A stretch of DNA of 64,000 bases, from the NCBI GenBank assembly GCA_037893245.1, contig JBAIAA010000880.1, forward strand, positions 62,001 to 126,000. Reading direction: 5' to 3'. Under the pieces are notes generated by a model that ran no database searches, had not been told where the DNA came from, and worked only from the letters and a program-made list of their open reading frames with translations. Position 1 is the stretch's first letter. Every line of letters begins with the position of its first letter. Of this stretch, positions 7,830-21,200 are shown in pieces. This DNA comes from Crossaster papposus (taxonomy: Eukaryota; Echinodermata; Asteroidea; Velatida; Solasteridae). Both the position numbers and the translations under genes were made by a program.

Positions 7830-8963
7830 AATGACCGCAGCCACATGTTACACCCTATAGGCTCACTTTCCGGGCAAATATCGCAAATTTTAAAATCGAA
7901 TTTAAAAATTGGCACAGCGCCAAAACCGAACGTCTGACGAAGTTGGTCATGCACAAAAAGGTGACATCAGCCACATGTTACACCCTATAGGCTCACTTTC
8001 GGGGCGAATATCGCAACTTTAAAAATCGAATTTTAAAAATTGGCACAGCGCCAAAACCGAACGTCTGACGAAGTTGGTCATGCACAAAAAAGTGACCGCA
8101 GCCACATGTTACACCCTATAGGCTCACTTTCGGGGCGAATATCGCAACTTTAAAAATCGAATTTTAAAAATTGGCACAGCGCCAAAACCGAACGTCTGAC
8201 GAAGTTGGTCATGCACAAAAAAGTGACCGCAGCCACATGTTACACCCTATAGGCTCACTTTCGGGTCGAATATCGCAAATTTAAAAATTGGCACAGCGCC
8301 AAAACCGAACGTCTGACGAAGTTGGTCATGCACAAAAAAGTGACTGCAGCCACATATTACACCCTATAGGCTCACTTTCGGGGCGAATATCGCAACTTTA
8401 AAAATCGAATTTAAAAATTGGCACAGCGCCAAAACCGAACGTCTGACGAAGTTGGTCATGCACAAAAAAGTGACCGCAGCCACATAATACACCCTATAGG
8501 CTCACTTTCCGGGCGAATATCGCAACTTTAAAAATCGAATTTAAAAATTGGCACAGCGCCAAAACCGAACGTCTGACGAAGTTGGTCATGCACAAAAAAG
8601 TGACCGCAGCCACATGTTACACCCTATAGGCTCACTTTCGGGGCGAATATCGCAACTTTAAAAATCGAATTTAAAAATTGGCACAGCGCCAAAACCGAAC
8701 GTCTGACGAAGTTGGGCATGCACAACAAAGTGACCGCAGCCACATGTTACACCCTATAGGCTCACTTTCGGGGCGAATATCGCAACTTTAAAAATTGAAT
8801 TAAAAGATTGGCACAGCGCCAAAACCGAAGGTCTGACGAAGTTGGTCATGCACAAAAAAGTGACCGCAGCCACATGTTACACCCTATAGGCTCACTTTCG
8901 GGGCGAATATCGCGACTTTAAAAATCGAATTTTAAAAATTGGCACAGCGCCAAAACCGAACGT
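6874..8963. repeat. Segment copied again at about 14111-16200 (shift 7237)
   Basis: GACATCAG markers at 6933 and 7194 pair with 14170 and 14431, and the rare AAAAAGGTGACATC variant at about 7955 pairs with 15192, all with a shift of 7237. The second copy has a private change, CTGACAAAG near 14914. Ends are approximate. Confidence 0.75.
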
Positions 8964-11641
8964 TTGACGAAGTTGGTCATGCACAAAAAAGTGACCGCAG
9001 CCACATATTACACCCTATAGGCTCACTTTCGGGGCGAATATCGCAACTTTAAAAATCGAATTTAAAAATTGGCACAGCGCCAAAACCGAACGTCTGACGA
9101 AGTTGGGCATGCACAACAAAGTGACCGCAGCCACATGTTACACCCTATAGGCTCACTTTCGGGGCGAATATCGCAACTTTAAAAAATCGAATTTAAAAAA
9201 TTGGCACAGCGCCAAAACCGAACGTCTGACGAAGTTGGTCATGCACAAAAAAGTGACCGCAGCCACATGTTACACCCTATAGGCTCACTTTCGGGGCGAA
9301 TATCGCAACTTTAAAAATCGAATTTTAAAAATTGGCACAGCGCCAAAACCGAACGTCTGACGAAGTTGGTCATGCACAAAAAAGTGACCGCAGCCACATG
9401 TTACACCCTATAGGCTCACTTTCGGGGCGAATATCGCAACTTTAAAAATCGAATTTTAAAAATTGGCACAGCGCCAAAACCGAACGTCTGACGAAGTTGG
9501 TCATGCACAAAAAGTGACCGCAGCCACATGTTACACCCTATAGGCTCACTTTCGGGTCGAATATCGCAAATTTAAAAATTGGCACAGCGCCAAAACCGAA
9601 CGTCTGACGAAGTTGGTCATGCACAAAAAAGTGACTGCAGCCACATATTACACCCTATAGGCTCACTTTCGGGGCGAATATCGCAACTTTAAAAATCGAA
9701 TTTAAAAATTGGCACAGCGCCAAAACCGAACGTCTGACGAAGTTGGTCATGCACAAAAAAGTGACCGCAGCCACATAATACACCCTATAGACTCACTTTC
9801 CGGGCGAATATCGCAACTTTAAAAATCGAATTTAAAAATTGGCACAGCGCCAAAACCGAACGTCTGACGAAGTTGGTCATGCACAAAAAAATGACCGCAG
9901 CCACATGTTACACCCTTATAGGCTCACTTTCCGGGCAAATATCGCAAATTTTAAAATCGAATTTAAAAATTGGCACAGCGCCAAAACCGAACGTCTGACG
10001 AAGTTGGTCATGCACAAAAAAGTGACTGCAGCCACATATTACACCCTATAGGCTCACTTTCGGGGCGAATATCGCAACTTTAAAAATCGAATTTAAAAAT
10101 TGGCACAGCGCCAAAACCGAACGTCTGACGAAGTTGGTCATGCACAAAAAAGTGACCGCAGCCACATAATACACCCTATAGGCTCACTTTCCGGGCGAAT
10201 ATCGCAACTTTAAAAATCGAATTTAAAAATTGGCACAGCGCCAAAACCGAACGTCTGACGAAGTTGGTCATGCACAAAAAAGTGACCGCAGCCACATGTT
10301 ACACCCTATAGGCTCACTTTCGGGGCGAATATCGCAACTTTAAAAATCGAATTTAAAAATTGGCACAGCGCCAAAACCGAACGTCTGACGAAGTTGGGCA
10401 TGCACAACAAAGTGACCGCAGCCACATGTTACACCCTATAGGCTCACTTTCGGGGCGAATATCGCAACTTTAAAAATTGAATTAAAAGATTGGCACAGCG
10501 CCAAAACCGAAGGTCTGACGAAGTTGGTCATGCACAAAAAAGTGACCGCAGCCACATGTTACACCCTATAGGCTCACTTTCGGGGCGAATATCGCGACTT
10601 TAAAAATCGAATTTTAAAAATTGGCACAGCGCCAAAACCGAACGTTTGACGAAGTTGGTCATGCACAAAAAAGTGACCGCAGCCACATATTACACCCTAT
10701 AGGCTCACTTTCGGGGCGAATATCGCAACTTTAAAAATCGAATTTAAAAATTGGCACAGCGCCAAAACCGAACGTCTGACGAAGTTGGGCATGCACAACA
10801 AAGTGACCGCAGCCACATGTTACACCCTATAGGCTCACTTTCGGGGCGAATATCGCAACTTTAAAAAATCGAATTTAAAAAATTGGCACAGCGCCAAAAC
10901 CGAACGTCTGACGAAGTTGGTCATGCACAAAAAAGTGACCGCAGCCACATGTTACACCCTATAGGCTCACTTTCGGGGCGAATATCGCAACTTTAAAAAT
11001 CGAATTTTAAAAATTGGCACAGCGCCAAAACCGAACGTCTGACGAAGTTGGTCATGCACAAAAAAGTGACCGCAGCCACATGTTACACCCTATAGGCTCA
11101 CTTTCGGGGCGAATATCGCAACTTTAAAAATCGAATTTTAAAAATTGGCACAGCGCCAAAACCGAACGTCTGACGAAGTTGGTCATGCACAAAAAGTGAC
11201 CGCAGCCACATGTTACACCCTATAGGCTCACTTTCGGGTCGAATATCGCAAATTTAAAAATTGGCACAGCGCCAAAACCGAACGTCTGACGAAGTTGGTC
11301 ATGCACAAAAAAGTGACTGCAGCCACATATTACACCCTATAGGCTCACTTTCGGGGCGAATATCGCAACTTTAAAAATCGAATTTAAAAATTGGCACAGC
11401 GCCAAAACCGAACGTCTGACGAAGTTGGTCATGCACAAAAAAGTGACCGCAGCCACATAATACACCCTATAGACTCACTTTCCGGGCGAATATCGCAACT
11501 TTAAAAATCGAATTTAAAAATTGGCACAGCGCCAAAACCGAACGTCTGACGAAGTTGGTCATGCACAAAAAAATGACCGCAGCCACATGTTACACCCTTA
11601 TAGGCTCACTTTCCGGGCAAATATCGCAAATTTTAAAATCG
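8278..11641. repeat. 13-monomer tandem duplication, 2 x 1682 bp
   Basis: 8278-9959 and 9960-11641 carry the same order of monomer variants (for example TGACTGCAG 8341/10023, CGCGACT 8911/10593, five-A monomer 9509/11191). Similarity continues to 10181/11863, where GGCTC becomes GACTC. Confidence 0.85.
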
Positions 11642-14600
11642 AATTTAAAAATTGGCACAGCGCCAAAACCGAACGTCTGACGAAGTTGGTCATGCACAAA
11701 AAAGTGACTGCAGCCACATATTACACCCTATAGGCTCACTTTCGGGGCGAATATCGCAACTTTAAAAATCGAATTTAAAAATTGGCACAGCGCCAAAACC
11801 GAACGTCTGACGAAGTTGGTCATGCACAAAAAAGTGACCGCAGCCACATAATACACCCTATAGACTCACTTTCCGGGCGAATATCGCAACTTTAAAAATC
11901 GAATTTAAAAATTGGCACAGCGCCAAAACCGAACGTCTGACGAAGTTGGTCATGCACAAAAAAATGACCGCAGCCACATGTTACACCCTTATAGGCTCAC
12001 TTTCCGGGCAAATATCGCAAATTTTAAAATCGAATTTAAAAATTGGCACAGCGCCAAAACCGAACGTCTGACGAAGTTGGTCATGCACAAAAAAGTGACA
12101 TCAGCCACATGTTACACCCTATAGGCTCACTTTCGGGGCGAATATCGCAACTTTAAAAATCGAATTTTAAAAATTGGCACAGCGCCAAAACCGAACGTCT
12201 GACGAAGTTGGTCATGCACAAAAAAGTGACCGCAGCCACATGTTACACCCTATAGGCTCACTTTCGGGGCGAATATCGCAACTTTAAAAATCGAATTTAA
12301 AAATTGGCACAGCGCCAAAACCGAACGTCTGACGAAGTTGGTCATGCACAAAAAAGTGACATCAGCCACATGTTACACCCTATAGGCTCACTTTCGGGGC
12401 GAATATCGCAACTTTAAAAATCGAATTTTAAAAATTGGCACAGCGCCAAAACCGAACGTCTGACGAAGTTGGTCATGCACAAAAAAGTGACCGCAGCCAC
12501 ATGTTACACCCTATAGGCTCACTTTCGGGGCGAATATCGCAACTTTAAAAATCGAATTTTAAAAATTGGCACAGCGCCAAAACCGAACGTCTGACGAAGT
12601 TGGTCATGCACAAAAAAGTGACCGCAGCCACATGTTACACCCTATAGGCTCACTTTCGGGTCGAATATCGCAAATTTAAAAATTGGCACAGCGCCAAAAC
12701 CGAACGTCTGACGAAGTTGGTCATGCACAAAAAAGTGACTGCAGCCACATATTACACCCTATAGGCTCACTTTCGGGGCGAATATCGCAACTTTAAAAAT
12801 CGAATTTAAAAATTGGCACAGCGCCAAAACCGAACGTCTGACGAAGTTGGTCATGCACAAAAAAGTGACCGCAGCCACATAATACACCCTATAGACTCAC
12901 TTTCCGGGCGAATATCGCAACTTTAAAAATCGAATTTAAAAATTGGCACAGCGCCAAAACCGAACGTCTGACGAAGTTGGTCATGCACAAAAAAGTGACC
13001 GCAGCCACATAATACACCCTATAGGCTCACTTTCCGGGCGAATATCGCAACTTTAAAAATCGAATTTAAAAATTGGCACAGCGCCAAAACCGAACGTCTG
13101 ACGAAGTTGGTCATGCACAAAAAAGTGACCGCAGCCACATGTTACACCCTATAGGCTCACTTTCGGGGCGAATATCGCAACTTTAAAAATCGAATTTAAA
13201 AATTGGCACAGCGCCAAAACCGAACGTCTGACGAAGTTGGGCATGCACAACAAAGTGACCGCAGCCACATGTTACACCCTATAGGCTCACTTTCGGGGCG
13301 AATATCGCAACTTTAAAAATTGAATTAAAAGATTGGCACAGCGCCAAAACCGAAGGTCTGACGAAGTTGGTCATGCACAAAAAAGTGACCGCAGCCACAT
13401 GTTACACCCTATAGGCTCACTTTCGGGGCGAATATCGCGACTTTAAAAATCGAATTTTAAAAATTGGCACAGCGCCAAAACCGAACGTCTGACGAAGTTG
13501 GTCATGCATACAAAAGTGACCGCAGCCACATATTACACCCTATAGGCTCACTTTCGGGGCGAATATCGCAACTTTAAAAATCGAATTTAAAAATTGGCAC
13601 AGCGCCAAAACCGAACGTCTGACGAAGTTGGGCATGCACAACAAAGTGACCGCAGCCACATGTTACACCCTATAGGCTCACTTTCGGGGCGAATATCGCA
13701 ACTTTAAAAAATCGAATTTAAAAAATTGGCACAGCGCCAAAACCGAACGTCTGACGAAGTTGGTCATGCACAAAAAAGTGACCGCAGCCACATGTTACAC
13801 CCTATAGGCTCACTTTCGGGGCGAATATCGCAACTTTAAAAATCGAATTTTAAAAATTGGCACAGCGCCAAAACCGAACGTTTGACGAAGTTGGTCATGC
13901 ACAAAAAAGTGACCGCAGCCACATGTTACACCCTATAGGCTCACTTTCGGGGCGAATATCGCAACTTTAAAAATTGAATTAAAAATTGGCACAGCGCCAA
14001 AACCGAACGTCTGACGAAGTTGGTCATGCACAAAAAAGTGACCGCAGCCACATGTTACACCCTATAGGCTCACTTTCGGGGCGAATATCGCAACTTTAAA
14101 AATCGAATTTAAAAATTGGCACAGCGCCAAAACCGAACGTCTGACGAAGTTGGTCATGCACAAAAAAGTGACATCAGCCACATGTTACACCCTATAGGCT
14201 CACTTTCGGGGCGAATATCGCAACTTTAAAAATCGAATTTTAAAAATTGGCACAGCGCCAAAACCGAACGTCTGACGAAGTTGGTCATGCACAAAAAAGT
14301 GACCGCAGCCACATGTTACACCCTATAGGCTCACTTTCGGGGCGAATATCGCAACTTTAAAAATCGAATTTAAAAATTGGCACAGCGCCAAAACCGAACG
14401 TCTGACGAAGTTGGTCATGCACAAAAAAGTGACATCAGCCACATGTTACACCCTATAGGCTCACTTTCGGGGCGAATATCGCAACTTTAAAAATCGAATT
14501 TTAAAAATTGGCACAGCGCCAAAACCGAACGTCTGACGAAGTTGGTCATGCACAAAAAAGTGACCGCAGCCACATGTTACACCCTATAGGCTCACTTTCG

Positions 14601-15299
14601 GGGCGAATATCGCAACTTTAAAAATCGAATTTTAAAAATTGGCACAGCGCCAAAACCGAACGTCTGACGAAGTTGGTCATGCACAAAAAAGTGACCGCAG
14701 CCACATGTTACACCCTATAGGCTCACTTTCGGGTCGAATATCGCAAATTTAAAAATTGGCACAGCGCCAAAACCGAACGTCTGACGAAGTTGGTCATGCA
14801 CAAAAAAGTGACTGCAGCCACATATTACACCCTATAGGCTCACTTTCGGGGCGAATATCGCAACTTTAAAAATCGAATTTAAAAATTGGCACAGCGCCAA
14901 AACCGAACGTCTGACAAAGTTGGTCATGCACAAAAAAGTGACCGCAGCCACATAATACACCCTATAGACTCACTTTCCGGGCGAATATCGCAACTTTAAA
15001 AATCGAATTTAAAAATTGGCACAGCGCCAAAACCGAACGTCTGACGAAGTTGGTCATGCACAAAAAAATGACCGCAGCCACATGTTACACCCTATAGGCT
15101 CACTTTCCGGGCAAATATCGCAAATTTTAAAATCGAATTTAAAAATTGGCACAGCGCCAAAACCGAACGTCTGACGAAGTTGGTCATGCACAAAAAGGTG
15201 ACATCAGCCACATGTTACACCCTATAGGCTCACTTTCGGGGCGAATATCGCAACTTTAAAAATCGAATTTTAAAAATTGGCACAGCGCCAAAACCGAAC

Positions 15300-18200
15300 G
15301 TCTGACGAAGTTGGTCATGCACAAAAAAGTGACCGCAGCCACATGTTACACCCTATAGGCTCACTTTCGGGGCGAATATCGCAACTTTAAAAATCGAATT
15401 TTAAAAATTGGCACAGCGCCAAAACCGAACGTCTGACGAAGTTGGTCATGCACAAAAAAGTGACCGCAGCCACATGTTACACCCTATAGGCTCACTTTCG
15501 GGTCGAATATCGCAAATTTAAAAATTGGCACAGCGCCAAAACCGAACGTCTGACGAAGTTGGTCATGCACAAAAAAGTGACTGCAGCCACATATTACACC
15601 CTATAGGCTCACTTTCGGGGCGAATATCGCAACTTTAAAAATCGAATTTAAAAATTGGCACAGCGCCAAAACCGAACGTCTGACGAAGTTGGTCATGCAC
15701 AAAAAAGTGACCGCAGCCACATAATACACCCTATAGGCTCACTTTCCGGGCGAATATCGCAACTTTAAAAATCGAATTTAAAAATTGGCACAGCGCCAAA
15801 ACCGAACGTCTGACGAAGTTGGTCATGCACAAAAAAGTGACCGCAGCCACATGTTACACCCTATAGGCTCACTTTCGGGGCGAATATCGCAACTTTAAAA
15901 ATCGAATTTAAAAATTGGCACAGCGCCAAAACCGAACGTCTGACGAAGTTGGGCATGCACAACAAAGTGACCGCAGCCACATGTTACACCCTATAGGCTC
16001 ACTTTCGGGGCGAATATCGCAACTTTAAAAATTGAATTAAAAGATTGGCACAGCGCCAAAACCGAAGGTCTGACGAAGTTGGTCATGCACAAAAAAGTGA
16101 CCGCAGCCACATGTTACACCCTATAGGCTCACTTTCGGGGCGAATATCGCGACTTTAAAAATCGAATTTTAAAAATTGGCACAGCGCCAAAACCGAACGT
16201 CTGACGAAGTTGGTCATGCACACAAAAGTGACCGCAGCCACATATTACACCCTATAGGCTCACTTTCGGGGCGAATATCGCAACTTTAAAAATCGAATTT
16301 AAAAATTGGCACAGCGCCAAAACCGAACGTCTGACGAAGTTGGGCATGCACAACAAAGTGACCGCAGCCACATGTTACACCCTATAGGCTCACTTTCGGG
16401 GCGAATATCGCAACTTTAAAAATCGAATTTAAAAATTGGCACAGCGCCAAAACCGAACGTCTGACGAAGTTGGTTATGCACAAAAAAGTGACCGCAGCCA
16501 CATGTTACACCCTATAGGCTCACTTTCGGGGCGAATATCGCAATTTTAAAAATGGAATTAAAAAATTGGCACAGCGCCAAAACCGAACGTCTGACGAAGT
16601 TGGTCATGCACAAAAAAGTGACCGCAGCCACATGTTACACCCTATAGGCTCACTTTCCGGGCAAATATCGCAAATTTTAAAATCGAATTTAAAAATTGGC
16701 ACAGCGCCAAAACCGAACGTCTGACGAAGTTGGTCATGCACAAAAAAGTGACATCAGCCACATGGTACACCCTATAGGCTCACTTTCGGGGCGAATATCG
16801 CAACTTTAAAAATCGAATTTTAAAAATTGGCACAGCGCCAAAACCAAACGTCTGACGAAGTTGGTCATGCACAAAAAAGTGACCGCAGCCACATGTTACA
16901 CCCTATAGGCTCACTTTCGGGGCGAATATCGCAACTTTAAAAATCGAATTTTAAAAATTGGCACAGCGCCAAAACCGAACGTCTGACGAAGTTGGTCATG
17001 CACAAAAAAGTGACCGCAGCCACATGTTACACCCTATAGGCTCACTTTCGGGGCGAATATCGCAACTTTAAAAATCGAATTTAAAAATTGGCACAGCGCC
17101 AAAACCGAACGTCTGACGAAGTTGGTCATGCACAAAAAAGTGACCGCAGCCACATAATACACCCTATAGGCTCATTTTCCGGGCGAATATCGCAACTTTA
17201 AAAATCGAATTTAAAAATTGGCACAGCGCCAAAACCGAACGTCTGACGAAGTTGGGCATGCACAACAAAGTGACCGCAGCCACATGTTACACCCTATAGG
17301 CTCACTTTCGGGGCGAATATCGCAACTTTAAAAATTGAATTAAAAGATTGGCACAGCGCCAAAACCGAAGGTCTGACGAAGTTGGTCATGCACAAAAAAG
17401 TGACCGCAGCCACATGTTACACCCTATAGGCTCACTTTCGGGGCGAATATCGCGACTTTAAAAATCGAATTTTAAAAATTGGCACAGCGCCAAAACCGAA
17501 CGTCTGACGAAGTTGGTCATGCACACAAAAGTGACCGCAGCCACATATTACACCCTATAGGCTCACTTTCGGGGCGAATATCGCAACTTTAAAAATCGAA
17601 TTTAAAAATTGGCACAGCGCCAAAACCGAACGTCTGACGAAGTTGGGCATGCACAACAAAGTGACCGCAGCCACATGTTACACCCTATAGGCTCACTTTC
17701 GGGGCGAATATCGCAACTTTAAAAATCGAATTTAAAAATTGGCACAGCGCCAAAACCGAACGTCTGACGAAGTTGGTTATGCACAAAAAAGTGACCGCAG
17801 CCACATGTTACACCCTATAGGCTCACTTTCGGGGCGAATATCGCAATTTTAAAAATGGAATTAAAAAATTGGCACAGCGCCAAAACCGAACGTCTGACGA
17901 AGTTGGTCATGCACAAAAAAGTGACCGCAGCCACATGTTACACCCTATAGGCTCACTTTCCGGGCAAATATCGCAAATTTTAAAATCAAATTTAAAAATT
18001 GGCACAGCGCCAAAACCGAACGTCTGACGAAGTTGGTCATGCACAAAAAAGTGACATCAGCCACATGGTACACCCTATAGGCTCACTTTCGGGGCGAATA
18101 TCGCAACTTTAAAAATCGAATTTTAAAAATTGGCACAGCGCCAAAACCAAACGTCTGACGAAGTTGGTCATGCACAAAAAAGTGACCGCAGCCACATGTT

Positions 18201-21200
18201 ACACCCTATAGGCTCACTTTCGGGGCGAATATCGCAACTTTAAAAATCGAATTTTAAAAATTGGCACAGCGCCAAAACCGAACGTCTGACGAAGTTGGTC
18301 ATGCACAAAAAAGTGACCGCAGCCACATGTTACACCCTATAGGCTCACTTTCGGGGCGAATATCGCAACTTTAAAAATCGAATTTAAAAATTGGCACAGC
18401 GCCAAAACCGAACGTCTGACGAAGTTGGTCATGCACAAAAAAGTGACCGCAGCCACATAATACACCCTATAGGCTCATTTTCCGGGCGAATATCGCAACT
18501 TTAAAAATCGAATTTAAAAATTGGCACAGCGCCAAAACCGAACGTCTGACGAAGATGGTCATGCACAAAAAAGTGACCGCAGCCACATGTTACACCCTAT
18601 AGGCTCACTTTCCGGGCAAATATCGCAAATTTTAAAATCGAATTTAAAAATTGGCACAGCGCCAAAACCGAACGTCTGACGAAGATGGTCATGCACAAAA
18701 AAGTGACCGCAGCCACATGTTACACCCTATAGGCTCACTTTCCGGGCAAATATCGCAAATTTTAAAATCGAATTTAAAAATTGGCACAGCGCCAAAACCG
18801 AACGTCTGACGAAGTTGGTCATGCACAAAAAAGTGACCGCAGCCACATGTTACACCCTATAGGCTCACTTTCGGGGCAAATATCGCAACTTTAAAAATTG
18901 AATTAAAAGATTGGCACAGCGCCAAAACCGAAGGTCTGACGAAGTTGGTCATGCACAAAAAAGTGACCGCAGCCACATGTTACACCCTATAGGCTCACTT
19001 TCGGGGCGAATATCGCAACTTTAAAAATCAAATTTTAAAAATTGGCACAGCGCCAAAACCGAACGTCTGACGAAGTTGGGCATGCACAACAAAGTGACCG
19101 CAGCCACATGTTACACCCTATAGGCTCACTTTCGGGGCGAATATCGCAACTTTAAAAATCGAATTTTAAAAATTGGCACAGCGCCAAAACCGAACGTCTG
19201 ACGAAGTTGGTCATGCACAAAAAAGTGACCGCAGCCACATGTTACACCCTATAGGCTCACTTTCGGGTCGAATATCGCAAATTTAAAAATTGGCACAGCG
19301 CCAAAACCGAACGTCTGACGAAGTTGGTCATGCACAAAAAAGTGACTGCAGCCACATATTACACCCTATAGGCTCACTTTCGGGGCGAATATCGCAACTT
19401 TAAAAATCGAATTTAAAAATTGGCACAGCGCCAAAACCGAACGTCTGACGAAGTTGGTCATGCACAAAAAAGTGACCGCAGCCACATAATACACCCTATA
19501 GGCTCACTTTCCGGGCGAATATCGCAACTTTAAAAATCGAATTTAAAAATTGGCACAGCGCCAAAACCGAACGTCTGACGAAGTTGGTCATGCACAAAAA
19601 AGTGACCGCAGCCACATGTTACACCCTATAGGCTCACTTTCGGGGCGAATATCGCAACTTTAAAAATCGAATTTAAAAATTGGCACAGCGCCAAAACCGA
19701 ACGTCTGACGAAGTTGGGCATGCACAACAAAGTGACCTCAGCCACATGTTACACCCTATAGGCTCACTTTCGGGGCGAATATCGCAACTTTAAAAATTGA
19801 ATTAAAAGATTGGCACAGCGCCAAAACCGAAGGTCTGACGAAGTTGGTCATGCACAAAAAAGTGACCGCAGCCACATGTTACACCCTATAGGCTCACTTT
19901 CGGGGCGAATATCGCGACTTTAAAAATCGAATTTAAAAAATTGGCACAGCGCCAAAACCGAACGTCTGACGAAGTTGGTCATGCACACAAAAGTGACCGC
20001 AGCCACATATTACACCCTATAGGCTCACTTTCGGGGCGAATATCGCAACTTTAAAAATCGAATTTAAAAATTGGCACAGCGCCAAAACCGAACGTCTGAC
20101 GAAGTTGGGCATGCACAACAAAGTGACCGCAGCCACATGTTACACCCTATAGGCTCACTTTCGGGGCGAATATCGCAACTTTAAAAATCGAATTTAAAAA
20201 TTGGCACAGCGCCAAAACCGAACGTCTGACGAAGTTGGTTATGCACAAAAAAGTGACCGCAGCCACATGTTACACCCTATAGGCTCACTTTCGGGGCGAA
20301 TATCGCAATTTTAAAAATGGAATTAAAAAATTGGCACAGCGCCAAAACCGAACGTCTGACAAAGTTGGTCATGCACAAAAAAGTGACCGCAGCCACATGT
20401 TACACCCTATAGGCTCACTTTCCGGGCAAATATCGCAAATTTTAAAATCGAATTTAAAAATTGGCACAGCGCCAAAACCGAACGTCTGACGAAGTTGGTC
20501 ATGCACAAAAAAGTGACATCAGCCACATGGTACAACCTATAGGCTCACTTTCGGGGCGAATATCGCAACTTTAAAAATCGAATTTTAAAAATTGGCACAG
20601 CGCCAAAACCAAACGTCTGACGAAGTTGGTCATGCACAAAAAAGTGACCGCAGCCACATGTTACACCCTATAGGCTCACTTTCGGGGCGAATATCGCAAC
20701 TTTAAAAATCGAATTTTAAAAATTGGCACAGCGCCAAAACCGAACGTCTGACGAAGTTGGTCATGCACAAAAAAGTGACCGCAGCCACATGTTACACCCT
20801 ATAGGCTCACTTTCGGGGCGAATATCGCAACTTTAAAAATCGAATTTAAAAATTGGCACAGCGCCAAAACCGAACGTCTGACGAAGTTGGTCATGCACAA
20901 AAAAGTGACCGCAGCCACATAATACACCCTATAGGCTCATTTTCCGGGCGAATATCGCAACTTTAAAAATCGAATTTAAAAATTGGCACAGCGCCAAAAC
21001 CGAACGTCTGACGAAGTTGGGCATGCACAACAAAGTGACCGCAGCCACATGTTACACCCTATAGGCTCACTTTCGGGGCGAATATCGCAACTTTAAAAAT
21101 TGAATTAAAAGATTGGCACAGCGCCAAAACCGAAGGTCTGACGAAGTTGGTCATGCACAAAAAAGTGACCGCAGCCACATGTTACACCCTATAGGCTCAC

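Noticed and set aside
6357..12124. Repeated 70-codon plus-strand frames in the satellite
   Set aside because: They are two-monomer readings of a non-coding satellite. Identical copies reflect array duplication, and ordinary monomers contain stops in the same frame.
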